Assembly: GCA_951799425.1 (NCBI GenBank)
Contig: OX637403.1
Span: forward strand, 23,278,811-23,342,810
Length of the DNA stretch: 64,000 nt
Direction of reading: 5' to 3'
From: Ilex aquifolium
Taxonomy: Eukaryota; Streptophyta; Magnoliopsida; Aquifoliales; Aquifoliaceae
Shown here: in pieces, positions 44,514 through 57,390 of the stretch
Layout: every line of letters begins with the position of its first letter
How positions within the stretch are numbered: the stretch's first letter is position 1
Program-made: the position numbers and the translations under genes
The notes under the pieces: model-generated
The model's database searches: none
The model's input: only the letters and a program-made list of their open reading frames with translations
What the model was told of the DNA's origin: nothing

Positions 44514-45597
44514 TCTTTGCCTATCCCAGAGTGGAAGTGGGATCACATCACCATGGATTTCGTGTCGGGTTTACCACGGACATCGCGCGGGCATAACGCA
44601 GTATGGGTTATTGTGGATAGACTTACCAAGTCTGCTCATTTCTTGGGTATGAAGACCACGGATACATTCGAGACTTTGAGCCAGCTGTATATCCATGAGA
44701 TTGTGCGATTACGTGGAGTTCCACTTTCTATCGTGTCAGATCGTGATTCTCGTTTTGTGGCGAGATTCTGGCGAAGTCTACAACAAGCGATGGGGACAGA
44801 GTTACACTTCAGTACGGCTTTTCATCCCCAAACGGATGGCCAATCCGAGAGGGTGATACAGATTGTGGAAGACATGTTACGTGCTTGCGCGTTGGACTTC
44901 AAAGGAAGCTGGAGTGACCACTTGCCGTTGGTAGAATTTGCATACAACAATAGCTATCAGGCAAGCATTGGGATGGCACCGTATGAAGCCTTGTATGGAA
45001 GACCATGTAGATCACCGACGTGTTGGTTAGAAGCCGGCGAGAGTAGTTTGTTTGGACCGGATATTGTTCGAGAAACTACGGAGAAGATTCAACTCATCCG
45101 AGAGGGGCTACGGACGGCGCAAAGTAGACAGAAGAGCTATGCGGACCACCGACGAAGACCCTTAGAATTCAAGGTGGGAGACTATGTATTTCTCAAAGTG
45201 TCGCCCAAGAAAGGAGTATTTAGACTCGGCAAGAAGGGAAAATTAGCGCCAAGATATACCGAGCCATTTGAAGTGATCAAAGTTGTGGGCAAAGCAGCCT
45301 ATCAACTTCAGTTACCGGCTCAGTTGTCCGGGGTGCACGACGTGTTCCACGTGTCGATGCTGAGGAAGTGTCAATCGGAAACAACGCCGGTCGTGGACTA
45401 TGGAAGATATAGAAATTCAAGATGGAGCGACATATGAAGAACAACCGGTGAAGATTCTCGATGCCAAGGAAAAGGTGCTTCGCAATAAAGTCATCAAATT
45501 GGTGAAAGTGTTATGGCAAAATCATGGAGTGGAAGAAGCTACTTGGGAACCGGAGCTGGAGATGCGAGCGAAGTATCCGTATTTATTCGCTACTTGA
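44514..45597 (+). pseudogene. Integrase core and chromodomain after the stop and frameshift
   Basis: In the gag-pol frame from 44514 to 45437: first core Asp in ITMDFVSGL (44556), second in VSDRDSRF (44739) and Glu in GQSERV (44847), giving exactly 35 residues between the last two. The GPY/F-type region follows (GKLAPRYTEPFEV, VHDVFHVSMLRK). A 1-nt insertion near 45404 moves the tail into another frame, where 45400-45597 encodes the chromodomain (KILDAKEKVLRNKVIKLVKV, EEATWEPE). Apart from the stop and shift, all catalytic residues are present. Confidence 0.93.
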
Positions 45598-45626
45598 GGT
45601 AAGTTTCGAGGACGACACTTTCTTTA

Positions 45627-45639
45627 AGGGGGGTGGATT
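45627..45639 (+). other. Polypurine tract
   Basis: aaggggggtgga immediately before the 3' LTR start tgtaaac at 45640. Confidence 0.88.
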
Positions 45640-47998
45640 GTAAACCCCCGAATGTTTATAATTATATAGTAAAGTATTTGTTTAGTGATTCATATATATA
45701 GATAATGATGTAAGAATAAATCATATGGATGGTAATAGTAGGAAAAGAATACTAGAGATGCATGTTGATTTTCTAAGTTAAGTTCGAAGACGTTTAAACT
45801 TGGAAAGGGTGATTAGACAAAATTCCAAATACTTTGAGCCCAAAATAAGGTCTCCATTGAATCCGGGAGGTCGAAAAACATTGAGAGAGGTGATATGACT
45901 TGTATAAGAGGTTAGAAAGGATTCCGGAGTTAAAATACGCTTTAGAGTGAAGTTGGGTAAAAAGTATCTTGGACACCTTCTAGTATTTTGGCCATAAATT
46001 TTTATTCTTATGTCCAATTGATCTGAAATTTTGACAGTAGATATTAGACATCTAGGGCTACAAAAGTTTAATGAAAATTTTCCAATTCGACCTCTAAATA
46101 GGTTAAAAATGTGCTAGAAGTTTCAGCAGGCAAGTACCTTCCGGAAGAACGACAAAAACCTTCCGGAAGGTTAGTGTAAACAGTAAATTTTTTTCCAGAA
46201 GGAAAAAACTTCTGGAAGGTCTATAAAACCTTCTGGAAGGTCGATGAAAAAAACCTTCCAGTGAGCAAAATCTTCCAGAAGAACGACAAAAACCTTCCGG
46301 AAGGTTAGTGTAAAAATCCAAAAATTTCTGTTTCGCGAATGCCGGCTCTTCCTCCACTATAAATACATAATGTCTTCTCTTTTGCCCTCATTTTCACCAC
46401 TCCAAACCCTAGAAAACATAAGAGAGGAAGAGATAAAGAAAAAAACACAAGATCAAGACAAAACAAGAGATTGAAAGGTTGATTCAAGATCAAAGCCCTA
46501 AATTTTTCAAGAACACCAAAGTAGGGGATTTCTTCCTATTCTCTTACATTGATGTTAGGGTTAACTTATATGTATTCTTGTGGTTTGAAATCATATATAC
46601 TTGCTATAAATTACTTGATTCTTGGTCTTCTTGCATTTATTGCCATGTTTTAAACATTGTGATGGTTGGGTAGCCATTAAAGCTCTCTTTTACTTCTTCA
46701 AACCCTAGTTTTGAGAAAAATAGATTTCCTCTTTATATTTCTTTTGCTCTCACCATCAAATCCTTAGTGCTTGATATTGTATAACAAAATGATGATTATG
46801 ATGATCTTTTACTCTTTTCCTTCAATTATCTTATGGTACAAATTGTGAAATTGGGGATTTTGAGATTTCTTGTGAATTGAGAGAATGTTTGTGATAATAT
46901 CTCTTGTATGATTGTTGTGATGGACATGAATTGTCTTCGAGCATTGCCGTAGAGTGTTAGAGGTTAGTCTATCCCAATGGGGGTGAGATGGTTGCCTAAC
47001 ACTTGTAGTGGGTGGTTATTTGGTAATAGCCTCCACTATTGTTCACTGGAGTTCGAACGAGGGGTGGTATACCTTTCCTGGGGAGGGACTCGTCACTGCC
47101 ATTGGGATGGTAGACGCCCTTTTCCGAAGTGATTGTGATTGTGGATTGTGATGGGTGAACTAGGCACGAGTTGATGTGTAAATTCATGGGAAGCAATCAA
47201 TATACATGAGATTATTATTATTGTTACAGAATGGTTTCCAACAAGTGCTTGTGGAGGTATGGGACTCCACAAGAACCTGTTGGAAATGGTTATGGTGATA
47301 ATTGTGACTGAGTTTTATGGTTCATTTAAATTATTGCGAACATTTGAACTTGAGATCTATTTAAAATGTCCTGCTTTTCCTTCAAAATGGTATATATGCT
47401 ATTTGTGAAAACGAGACCAACCGTTTTATATGCTTTTCTAAACCTTGTTTGAGTTGGGAAGATTTTGCTACAGAGCTTCGTGCTCATCCCCTACAATTAA
47501 TATTTTTCAGATTTGGCTTTAGAGGAGGAGCTCGGTGTGAATGAGCCGGGCCTTGGAGAAGCTTCCTTGGAGGGGTACATAGATCCCGAATGGGACATCT
47601 AGAGATATGGCTTATTTTGTTCTAGACTAGGAGATTTATTTCTGAACAATGTAAAGTCTAGATTCTTTTGAAACTCCGCTGCGATATATTCATGTAATTC
47701 TTTTGGGGAATGTAATTGCCATATCTGGCCTATTATTTTGGGATAATGTTAAGGATATTATAGATGGTAAATAGAAATTTTATTGTTATTGGATGGTTAA
47801 ATGGACCCTGTGTGGTCAAGCTAATATAATTGCACAGGTTGTGATTTTTGGGTGGAGCTTCCTGTACAAAGGAGACTCTGCCCAAATTTTGTTAAAATTA
47901 AGAATGTTTCTTATTTGATGGATATATATTTAGTTGCTCTCATGACATGAATGGTTTCATAGTGTAATGCCGTCCAGGGTGGTATTTGGGGCGTTACA
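45640..47998 (+). repeat. 3' LTR of young chromovirus
   Basis: 2359 bp, nearly identical to 38542-40905. The few differences include a 5-bp absence near 46070 and scattered transitions. The palindrome cluster (46139-46305) and TATA box (46358-46365) are kept with the same 53-nt spacing. The ORFs here mirror those of the 5' LTR. Confidence 0.96.
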
Positions 47999-48003
47999 CT
48001 AAT

Positions 48004-48316
48004 GCAGCCACACTCTTGAAACAATATGAAGAAAATTCTAGTTCTTTTTCCAAAAATCAAAAAATTTAAATGGTTTCCTTCATTTGAGTAAGTTTCTACC
48101 CATTCTTACTAAAGCAAGAGAATGATCAGACATACCTGGTGTAAGAAATTATGCCTCATATAATGGGAACTCGTTGCTGCAGGCTTCATTTATCAATACC
48201 CCATCCAGTTTTCTTGCAATGATTCCTCCTTCGTATCTCCTGCTACACCATGTAAGTTGGATTCCAGAGTACTTTAGATTATCAACCTCAGCCTTGAATA
48301 TGAGGAGCCTGGAACA
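48004..48316 (-). pseudogene. LINE endonuclease fragment and start of ORC1 exon, unit C
   Basis: Minus-strand IQLTWCSRRYEGG and RKLDGVLINEA are paralogous to units A and B. The last ~20 bp (48297-48316) are the same ORC1 exon end (PHIE region) found at 18958 and 35290. It is interrupted at 48317 by an LTR, so further ORC1 sequence of unit C, if any, is beyond the window. Confidence 0.75.
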
Positions 48317-49704
48317 TGTAACACCCCACATTTTCTTTTATATATGTATATAGATATATAGTAAATAATTTTTGTAAAAATGTGGATATGTGTAATGATG
48401 TAAGAAGGAACTATATAGGTTGTAATAGTAGGAGAAATGCTAGAGATGCATATTGATTAGGAAGTTTGAGTTTCAAAGACGTTTAAACTTGGAAAGGGTG
48501 ATTAGATGAATTTCTAAATATTTTTAAGTCAAAATAAGGTGTCCAATGAATCCGGAAGGTCGAACAACCTTGGGAGAGGTAATATGAGGTGTATTGGAAG
48601 TTAGGAAGATTTTCGGAATGAAAGCACATTTAAGAGAAAACTTGGGTAGAAAAGACTTTGGACACTTTCTATTATTTTGTTCATAACTTTTTATCTTTAT
48701 CTCCAATTGATCTAAAATTTGGAGATTAGATAGTAGACATCTAGGGCTACAAAAGTGTATCTCATGAAAATTTTCCAAATCAATCTCTAAATAGGTCAAA
48801 ACTTCACTGGAAGTTGCAGCAGAAACAGGAATTTCGTTCGAACGTGAATCGACGTTCGAACGTGAATCGACGTTCGAACATGAATAAACGTTCGAACGAA
48901 AGTGCGTTCCAGTACTCTTGTCTGATGGAAAAATCAAAGTACTGGGAGCAACAACCGTTCGAACGCCAATGACGTTCGAACGCCAATGACGAATCTGGGT
49001 TTCAGAAATCGCGTACAAGAGACCATTTCTCACCCTATAAATACTTAAGGACACTCTTATAAGCCCCATTTCAACATTTATAACCCTAGAAAGGTTTAGA
49101 GAGGAAGAAAGAAGGGGAAAACACAAGATCAAGGGTAGATTTGCATATTGAAGAAGATCCAATCTTCATCTTCTTCACTCAAAAACTAAAGAAGCAAGGT
49201 AGGGGTTTTCTCTCATTCACTTGCATTGAGGCTAGGATATATATGTATATATGTATGTTTTGCTCTAAATGTTGTATATAGGATATGAAATCATCGTCTC
49301 TTAGTCTTTTGGGCAAAGATTACATGTTTTTAACAAAGTTAGGATTGAATACCCATGAAATCTCTTTTTATGTTTCAAAACCCTAGTTTGTGGAGAGTGA
49401 TGAATTTTCGTCTTAAATTCTTCCTTTATTATTGATTTCGAAACCTTAGTGCTTTGTGTTGGGTAGCAAAATAATGTTATTGTGATCTCATGTATTTTCT
49501 TGGTTGGTTATTGAAAATGTCACATGCTTAATTTGAGAATTTTGGATAGATGATTGTAAATGGAGATAAATATTGGGATTGTATTATTGGTTGGGTTGTT
49601 TGTGATACACATTTGTGAGAGGTTCCTTGTAAGGATGCCCACCCCTTCCCAAGAGGTTCCTTGTAAGGATGCTTGGGAAGCCATGAAATGATTTGTGAGA
49701 GGTT
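48317..49704 (+). mobile_element. LTR related to the solo LTR at 8336, interrupted at 49704
   Basis: Starts tgtaacaccccacatttt after gaaca (48312-48316), the expected target duplicate. It is colinear with 8336-9620 of the first solo LTR, including the TATA region, the ccctagaaa leader and the gaggttccttgtaaggatg repeats. It stops inside those repeats where an Athila-like LTR begins at 49705. The rest of this LTR is not in the window, so solo LTR versus full element is undecided. Confidence 0.88.
48835..49043 (+). promoter_or_regulatory. LTR promoter: cgttcgaacg palindromes and TATA box
   Basis: Five perfect cgttcgaacg copies (48835, 48853, 48889, 48955, 48973) and one with a changed last base (48871). 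TATA box tataaata at 49036-49043, 54 nt after the last palindrome. Sequence before and after the cluster is homologous to the LTRs at 8336 and 38542, but the palindrome sequence is different. Confidence 0.65.
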
Positions 49705-50313
49705 TGCTTCAACTTTAAAAGTGTAAACCCAAGCGCAGGTTAAGCAGAGTAATATAATCTCGGAAGTCCGAGGTCGATCCCACGAGGAATTGTAATAAGA
49801 AACAATCACACGAACAATAAAAGTAATTTGAAAGGAAAAAGATTTGTTTGGAAAAATTGTTGACTAGAAAAAAGTGATTTTGGTAATTAGAACAGTAATA
49901 AAATAAATACTAGAGCATCAGGTACTCCCTCATAACTTCATACAATAATAGTTAAAGACTCAAAGCTTGACTTGAAAGAAGAATTAAATGTCAGTTAATC
50001 CAATTAACAAATCAAGTGATAAACCCAAAAGTTATAATCAAACAACTACCAGGAACCTGAATAATCATTCAATCATATTATTTTATGAAATAATGTTAAT
50101 CCTTCCAGCTTGGAATTACCAATGATTTACACGCAGGGAAAATCAAGCAATTGATGTACGTGGCACAACAACTCAAGAATTTATACATCATAAACACTTT
50201 GCCAAAATATTAGGGATTAAATTAACACAATAACATAAATCCTAAAGTACCAGAGTCAATAAAAATACCGTACTCCGTTGAGAGGTTTTCCCTTAGCCCT
50301 AGCTTAGCCTTTT
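49705..50313 (-). repeat. 3' LTR of second Athila-like element, U5-side piece
   Basis: Begins tgcttcaactttaaaag, then acccaagcgcagg and tcgatcccacgagg, which resemble the LTR ends at 13946 and 19336. Cut at ctttt (50309-50313), the duplicate created by the nested tandem element. No gene. Confidence 0.85.
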
Positions 50314-53272
50314 TGTGACACCCCAAAATCCGGGGGTCCGTTGATTCCCCATCAACCTGCGGAATACCAGTGGATACCGAGTAACTCGATATCACTCCGT
50401 TATGCCCCATTTATCGGGGTCCATAATTGAACAAAATCGGGCAGAGTCTCCTTTGTACGGGGAGCTCTACCCAAAACTCAACATGTGCAATATATATTCA
50501 AATGACCCATCCGAGGCCCAATATAAAGCAATGACCGCACCGGGTCCATTTATAAGTAAACATTGGCCACACCGGGTCCAATAATTCATACTTATACAAA
50601 ACATATAAATATCTCAAGTGTTTTACATTTCAAACCCATCTAAATCACTTCCAAAATTCACCCCAAATATGCATAATGAAATTCCTACATTATACAAAGT
50701 CCATGGAAGTTCATTTAATACAATTCCATATATTTACATATCAAAATGGAATTTATACGGTTGTTTTACAAAATAAGGTATTAAAAGCCACAAGTCGGCT
50801 TTTTCTTCGTTCTTGGGAGCCCAATGAGAGCCTCCCACTCGCACATAGTCCGCACCTGAAATGTGTTCCCATATAGGGTGAGCCAACGCCCAGTAGAGAT
50901 AAACCTACAGAGGCTACTCCTCCACCTATATGCATATGAAATGTTCACATGCACAATCCATAAATTCCCCAACCATTCCACTCATGAATGCAATTCAATG
51001 ATGGAATGCCATTAAGCCATGTCATGAATGAGATGAATTCCCCTCATGTGCATCCAACCCAAGTCCACTCTGACTCCCTTTACATAATAATGCCATGTAT
51101 GTTACATCGGGCTACCTAAGCCCCATGAAATGAGATGTAACTCATGTACGCACTCACCCCGAGCCCTTCCCGGCTCGACAACACAATGCGGATGCCAATG
51201 TGTACAACATGTCATGAATGAGATGAGACTCAACCATGTAACACAACCCGAGCCTCCCCGGCTCCCACACACACAATGAAATGTGTAATAAATCCGTCTT
51301 CGACGGAAAAATATAATACTCATTGAATGAGTAGATTTTTATATCAAAATCTTGTGTCTTGTTGGGCAACGGATTTTGGATTTTATACCGCCGGTTCCGT
51401 ACACCATACTACACTTTTCCGGAATTTCACCACAGGGGAGTGTATAACCAAGTCGCCGGGTCTTGCACCCGAGGGGGGGATCTACCCCTTCTTGCTATAC
51501 CCGACACAAGTTTTCCTTATGCATTCATGCGACTCAAAAAGGATCTTCGATCCACTTTTTCCCGAGCCCACATATCAATCACCAAACAAGGTGTTGATTT
51601 ACCCATGCACCACCCACACACACACACTCATGCATAAGCCCATGAATGTGACACAACTTATGCCCAACATGCAATCATGCCAATGGGCAATTCCATGTCC
51701 ACATGCCTTTAATACCACATAGATTGTGGTATAAACACCCATGCACAATCACACCCACACCCATGCTAACACTCCATGAATGTGATGCCACACCATGTCC
51801 CATATGCAATGTATGCAACTTGGACTACTCCTTGCGTCAATTACCATGCCGGGTATCGACGTCAACCATGCACTCACCCATGAAATGAATGATTTCGTGC
51901 CAATGCAATGTAATGCACCATTGCATATCCATGCCATGTGCCATATGATATGAATGCCATATGGACAATTAATTCATAATTTCACATGTTCACATTCATG
52001 GCAATTATATCAATAACATATAACTACCAAATTCCTTAACCATGTCAATACATCAAGGAGCATATATTGACATCTTAGAGCATAATTTCACATAGCTCTA
52101 CTCATCTAAACATGTTATCACAATTTCGTTGGAATAACAACCAATTCCACAACCAAGGCATTTAAACAAACACCTTCAAGGCAAACAACATGTTATCACA
52201 TAAGTTGTTCAATTTCTCACAAGAAATTCCTATAGGCAATTTCTATTAAACAATTTAGGATAAAATTAGTTTACCCCAATTGCATCAATAGGTAAGTGTA
52301 CTTTCTTAACAACCTATCCATTCTTTTACCAATTAAATCAAAATAGGCAAGGGTCATTGGCCTCTAACACCCTACCCATTTCCAATACACATTCTAGGTT
52401 CGGAATAAACCAAAGTAGGAAACCCCTACCTCTTGTAGCGTGAGAATCCCGTAGGAAGCTCCCAAGACCCGAAAACCCAACTCGAAGCTTGATTTTTCCA
52501 AATCCCGATTTTTCACCTTTGGTGAAATTCGTTGTTTTTGGTACCCACGCGTAGCCTTCGTCGACGTGATCACTTCTCCCTTCTAGCTCGACGGAATCCG
52601 AGCAATAAAATACAACTCGAATCTTGATTTTCGTATACCCTCATCCGTTCACCTTCGGTGAAACTTGTGGTTTTTGGTACCCACGCGTAGCCCTCGTCGC
52701 GTAGATGAACTTTGCCTTTTGAATCGACGAATTCCGACGGACGGAACTCCCGGAATCGAAGAAACAAGTTTGGATTTCTCTATTTTTTTTCTCTCCTCGT
52801 CCCCACGTTTTTCAGCCAAAAAAACCCACTGGTTTCAGCTGAAGAAAGTCTGAAAAAATAAGATATTTTTCGATATTTATAGCCTTAGAATGTGCGGTCC
52901 ACATCGCACCGCATATTTTCGACTTTCGGGTCCGTTTTTCGTCCCGAAACGATTCATTAAGTCCCGGATTAAGTCCAAATTAATTTTATTGGAACTTTAA
53001 TCCAATTATAAGGAAATTTTATAAAATCCATTAGTGGGGACCTTTAAAATTACATTCGCCACGCAGTCGCCTCGAACGACGTGCAAAAATCCGACTATCT
53101 CGGAATTCCACGAAATTTCTAGTGATTACTAGATTTCGCGTTGCGAATCTAATGGCGCACTCCGTTTCCTCATCCGAGGTCTAGAACATGATTATTTCAA
53201 ATACGCATAAGGGTGGAGAATTACCATTTTGCCCTTTTTCAGAAAAAGTTCAAATTTTTCCGGGGTTTCACA
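50314..53272 (-). repeat. LTR copy 1 of tandem element
   Basis: 2959 bp, tgtgacaccccaa to ggggtttcaca. Minus-strand TATA tataaata at 52881-52874. Short inverted repeats lie upstream (tttcggg at 52924 with cccgaaa at 52943). The many small ORFs in it occur at identical offsets in copies 2 and 3, so they are not independent genes. Confidence 0.95.
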
Positions 53273-54431
53273 TTCTTCCCCCCTTAAAAAGAATTTCGTC
53301 CCCGAAATTCACACCCACGTGCACATTCAACCATATGCATATGTCACAACAATACAGTCTAAACTGTCCCACATGTATCCGTCTCTCTCCCGGACTAGGT
53401 TCTAAACTCAACCAAGTTCGTTCGTAAAGGCACCACATATCCCGTGTACCTCTGTCCCATTTCCGGGACTACTAGAATACGAGGTAAAGTAACCTTCTTT
53501 GTAATTTGACAATAGTACCGAAACATCCCAAGGCGTGGCATTCGGTAGTGAAGTCCTTATTCAACCTAGAGTTCTCACAACTCTACCAGTGTCATTCTAT
53601 GAGGAGTCATAGAGTAGACAACATACCGGGTGTAACTCAATACTGAAGTCTACATCCCTAAGTGGAGGCAAACATTCGTAAGCTCATAAACATCTGAGGT
53701 GGGCCAAATTCCTGTCTCACCTCGTTCCCTAGGGTAAAGCTTTGCTAGCTAACCCATGAACTGTCCGTACCAACGGAATTCATACTTTACTTGAGGTAAA
53801 ACGTCATGCGTTTCTCCTAAAACTTAAAACATACACACTCCGAGGTGTAAACAATGACCCGCTGACGATCACAATCACTGACGACTCAGTGTGCCGTCAA
53901 TCCGTCCATCCCAAGGATGACATCAAATTCTAACATGTCCACGGAGTAGAATCCTCAAGAATCCTAACCCACATTCCCGACATACCCATTTAGTACTTCA
54001 CCCTAGCTCCTAGGGGAGAACTCACACACAATGGCTTTTCCAAGGTTTTAAACTCTAAGCCCAATCCCTTATGTAATTTAAATTGTCATAAAACAATAAC
54101 TAGTATCCCAATGTAGGGACTCAGTTCAAAACATTGTGAATTTTCTCACCGTCTACCTAGTAGAGCAAGTGTCTCACACTAGTAGACATTTAACCCTTGA
54201 ACTATCACGTTCATCCCTTTTCGAACCTCCAAGATTATGTTTTCTAACCCTAGTGTTCGTCCTTTTCCATATACATTTTACCATGTATACAATTTACACA
54301 TAACACATAATCATGTAGCACATAATCATATAACAAATAAAACACATAACATGAATGCACATGGAATGCACTGGTGTAAACCCATTTCCCTCAAGCCCTA
54401 GGTAATCGTATACCTATGCTCTGATACCATT
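53273..54431 (-). pseudogene. Internal region 1: PPT, protease/RT remnant, PBS
   Basis: Polypurine tract at 53273-53289 (minus). PBS tggtatcagagc at 54429-54418 (minus), 2 nt from LTR copy 2. In between, minus-strand fragments align in order with the chromovirus at 25269: a protease segment (GLEFKTLEKPLCVSSPLGA near 53990-54060), the protease end (MLEFDVILGMDGLTAH near 53895-53940) and the RT entry ([10 protein letters not shown] near 53645-53680). Distances match the full element. Gag, most of RT, RNase H and integrase are missing. No usable frame remains. Confidence 0.75.
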
Positions 54432-57390
54432 TGTGACACCCCAAAATCCGGGGGTCCGTTGATTCCCCATCAACCTGCGGAATACCAGTGGATACCGAGT
54501 AACTCGATATCACTCCGTTATGCCCCATTTATCGGGGTCCATAATTGAACAAAATCGGGCAGAGTCTCCTTTGTACGGGGAGCTCTACCCAAAACTCAAC
54601 ATGTGCAATATATATTCAAATGACCCATCCGAGGCCCAATATAAAGCAATGACCGCACCGGGTCCATTTATAAGTAAACATTGGCCACACCGGGTCCAAT
54701 AATTCATACTTATACAAAACATATAAATATCTCAAGTGTTTTACATTTCAAACCCATCTAAATCACTTCCAAAATTCACCCCAAATATGCATAATGAAAT
54801 TCCTACATTATACAAAGTCCATGGAAGTTCATTTAATACAATTCCATATATTTACATATCAAAATGGAATTTATACGGTTGTTTTACAAAATAAGGTATT
54901 AAAAGCCACAAGTCGGCTTTTTCTTCGTTCTTGGGAGCCCAATGAGAGCCTCCCACTCGCACATAGTCCGCACCTGAAATGTGTTCCCATATAGGGTGAG
55001 CCAACGCCCAGTAGAGATAAACCTACAGAGGCTACTCCTCCACCTATATGCATATGAAATGTTCACATGCACAATCCATAAATTCCCCAACCATTCCACT
55101 CATGAATGCAATTCAATGATGGAATGCCATTAAGCCATGTCATGAATGAGATGAATTCCCCTCATGTGCATCCAACCCAAGTCCACTCTGACTCCCTTTA
55201 CATAATAATGCCATGTATGTTACATCGGGCTACCTAAGCCCCATGAAATGAGATGTAACTCATGTACGCACTCACCCCGAGCCCTTCCCGGCTCGACAAC
55301 ACAATGCGGATGCCAATGTGTACAACATGTCATGAATGAGATGAGACTCAACCATGTAACACAACCCGAGCCTCCCCGGCTCCCACACACACAATGAAAT
55401 GTGTAATAAATCCGTCTTCGACGGAAAAATATAATACTCATTGAATGAGTAGATTTTTATATCAAAATCTTGTGTCTTGTTGGGCAACGGATTTTGGATT
55501 TTATACCGCCGGTTCCGTACACCATACTACACTTTTCCGGAATTTCACCACAGGGGAGTGTATAACCAAGTCGCCGGGTCTTGCACCCGAGGGGGGGATC
55601 TACCCCTTCTTGCTATACCCGACACAAGTTTTCCTTATGCATTCATGCGACTCAAAAAGGATCTTCGATCCACTTTTTCCCGAGCCCACATATCAATCAC
55701 CAAACAAGGTGTTGATTTACCCATGCACCACCCACACACACACACTCATGCATAAGCCCATGAATGTGACACAACTTATGCCCAACATGCAATCATGCCA
55801 ATGGGCAATTCCATGTCCACATGCCTTTAATACCACATAGATTGTGGTATAAACACCCATGCACAATCACACCCACACCCATGCTAACACTCCATGAATG
55901 TGATGCCACACCATGTCCCATATGCAATGTATGCAACTTGGACTACTCCTTGCGTCAATTACCATGCCGGGTATCGACGTCAACCATGCACTCACCCATG
56001 AAATGAATGATTTCGTGCCAATGCAATGTAATGCACCATTGCATATCCATGCCATGTGCCATATGATATGAATGCCATATGGACAATTAATTCATAATTT
56101 CACATGTTCACATTCATGGCAATTATATCAATAACATATAACTACCAAATTCCTTAACCATGTCAATACATCAAGGAGCATATATTGACATCTTAGAGCA
56201 TAATTTCACATAGCTCTACTCATCTAAACATGTTATCACAATTTCGTTGGAATAACAACCAATTCCACAACCAAGGCATTTAAACAAACACCTTCAAGGC
56301 AAACAACATGTTATCACATAAGTTGTTCAATTTCTCACAAGAAATTCCTATAGGCAATTTCTATTAAACAATTTAGGATAAAATTAGTTTACCCCAATTG
56401 CATCAATAGGTAAGTGTACTTTCTTAACAACCTATCCATTCTTTTACCAATTAAATCAAAATAGGCAAGGGTCATTGGCCTCTAACACCCTACCCATTTC
56501 CAATACACATTCTAGGTTCGGAATAAACCAAAGTAGGAAACCCCTACCTCTTGTAGCGTGAGAATCCCGTAGGAAGCTCCCAAGACCCGAAAACCCAACT
56601 CGAAGCTTGATTTTTCCAAATCCCGATTTTTCACCTTTGGTGAAATTCGTTGTTTTTGGTACCCACGCGTAGCCTTCGTCGACGTGATCACTTCTCCCTT
56701 CTAGCTCGACGGAATCCGAGCAATAAAATACAACTCGAATCTTGATTTTCGTATACCCTCATCCGTTCACCTTCGGTGAAACTTGTGGTTTTTGGTACCC
56801 ACGCGTAGCCCTCGTCGCGTAGATGAACTTTGCCTTTTGAATCGACGAATTCCGACGGACGGAACTCCCGGAATCGAAGAAACAAGTTTGGATTTCTCTA
56901 TTTTTTTTCTCTCCTCGTCCCCACGTTTTTCAGCCAAAAAAACCCACTGGTTTCAGCTGAAGAAAGTCTGAAAAAATAAGATATTTTTCGATATTTATAG
57001 CCTTAGAATGTGCGGTCCACATCGCACCGCATATTTTCGACTTTCGGGTCCGTTTTTCGTCCCGAAACGATTCATTAAGTCCCGGATTAAGTCCAAATTA
57101 ATTTTATTGGAACTTTAATCCAATTATAAGGAAATTTTATAAAATCCATTAGTGGGGACCTTTAAAATTACATTCGCCACGCAGTCGCCTCGAACGACGT
57201 GCAAAAATCCGACTATCTCGGAATTCCACGAAATTTCTAGTGATTACTAGATTTCGCGTTGCGAATCTAATGGCGCACTCCGTTTCCTCATCCGAGGTCT
57301 AGAACATGATTATTTCAAATACGCATAAGGGTGGAGAATTACCATTTTGCCCTTTTTCAGAAAAAGTTCAAATTTTTCCGGGGTTTCACA
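54432..57390 (-). repeat. LTR copy 2 of tandem element
   Basis: Exactly 4118 bp after copy 1 with the same ends. It serves at once as the 5' LTR of the left unit and the 3' LTR of the right unit. Confidence 0.95.

Larger units (their letters stand above)
38542..47998 (+). mobile_element. Young, almost complete Del/Tekay-like chromovirus
   Basis: 9457 bp with LTRs 38542-40905 and 45640-47998 (about 99% alike), termini tgtaaac...gcgttaca and the perfect duplicate ctaat. All parts are present in order: PBS, gag with CCHC knuckle, protease, RT, RNase H, integrase, chromodomain, polypurine tract. Only three coding lesions are evident: protease DSG to DPG, a TAG at 44511 and a 1-nt insertion near 45404. 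It lies in the LINE fragment of unit C, about 130 bp from the site used by the older element in unit B. Confidence 0.96.

Noticed and set aside
48835..48982. CRISPR-like repeat array
   Set aside because: Repeats are 10-bp palindromes with irregular, similar spacers inside a plant LTR promoter. Spacer sizes and the genome type exclude CRISPR.
51327..51722. 131-codon plus-strand ORF repeated at 55445 and 59563
   Set aside because: It lies inside the 2959-bp LTR and recurs only because the LTR does. It is on the strand opposite to element transcription, has skewed composition and no recognisable motif.
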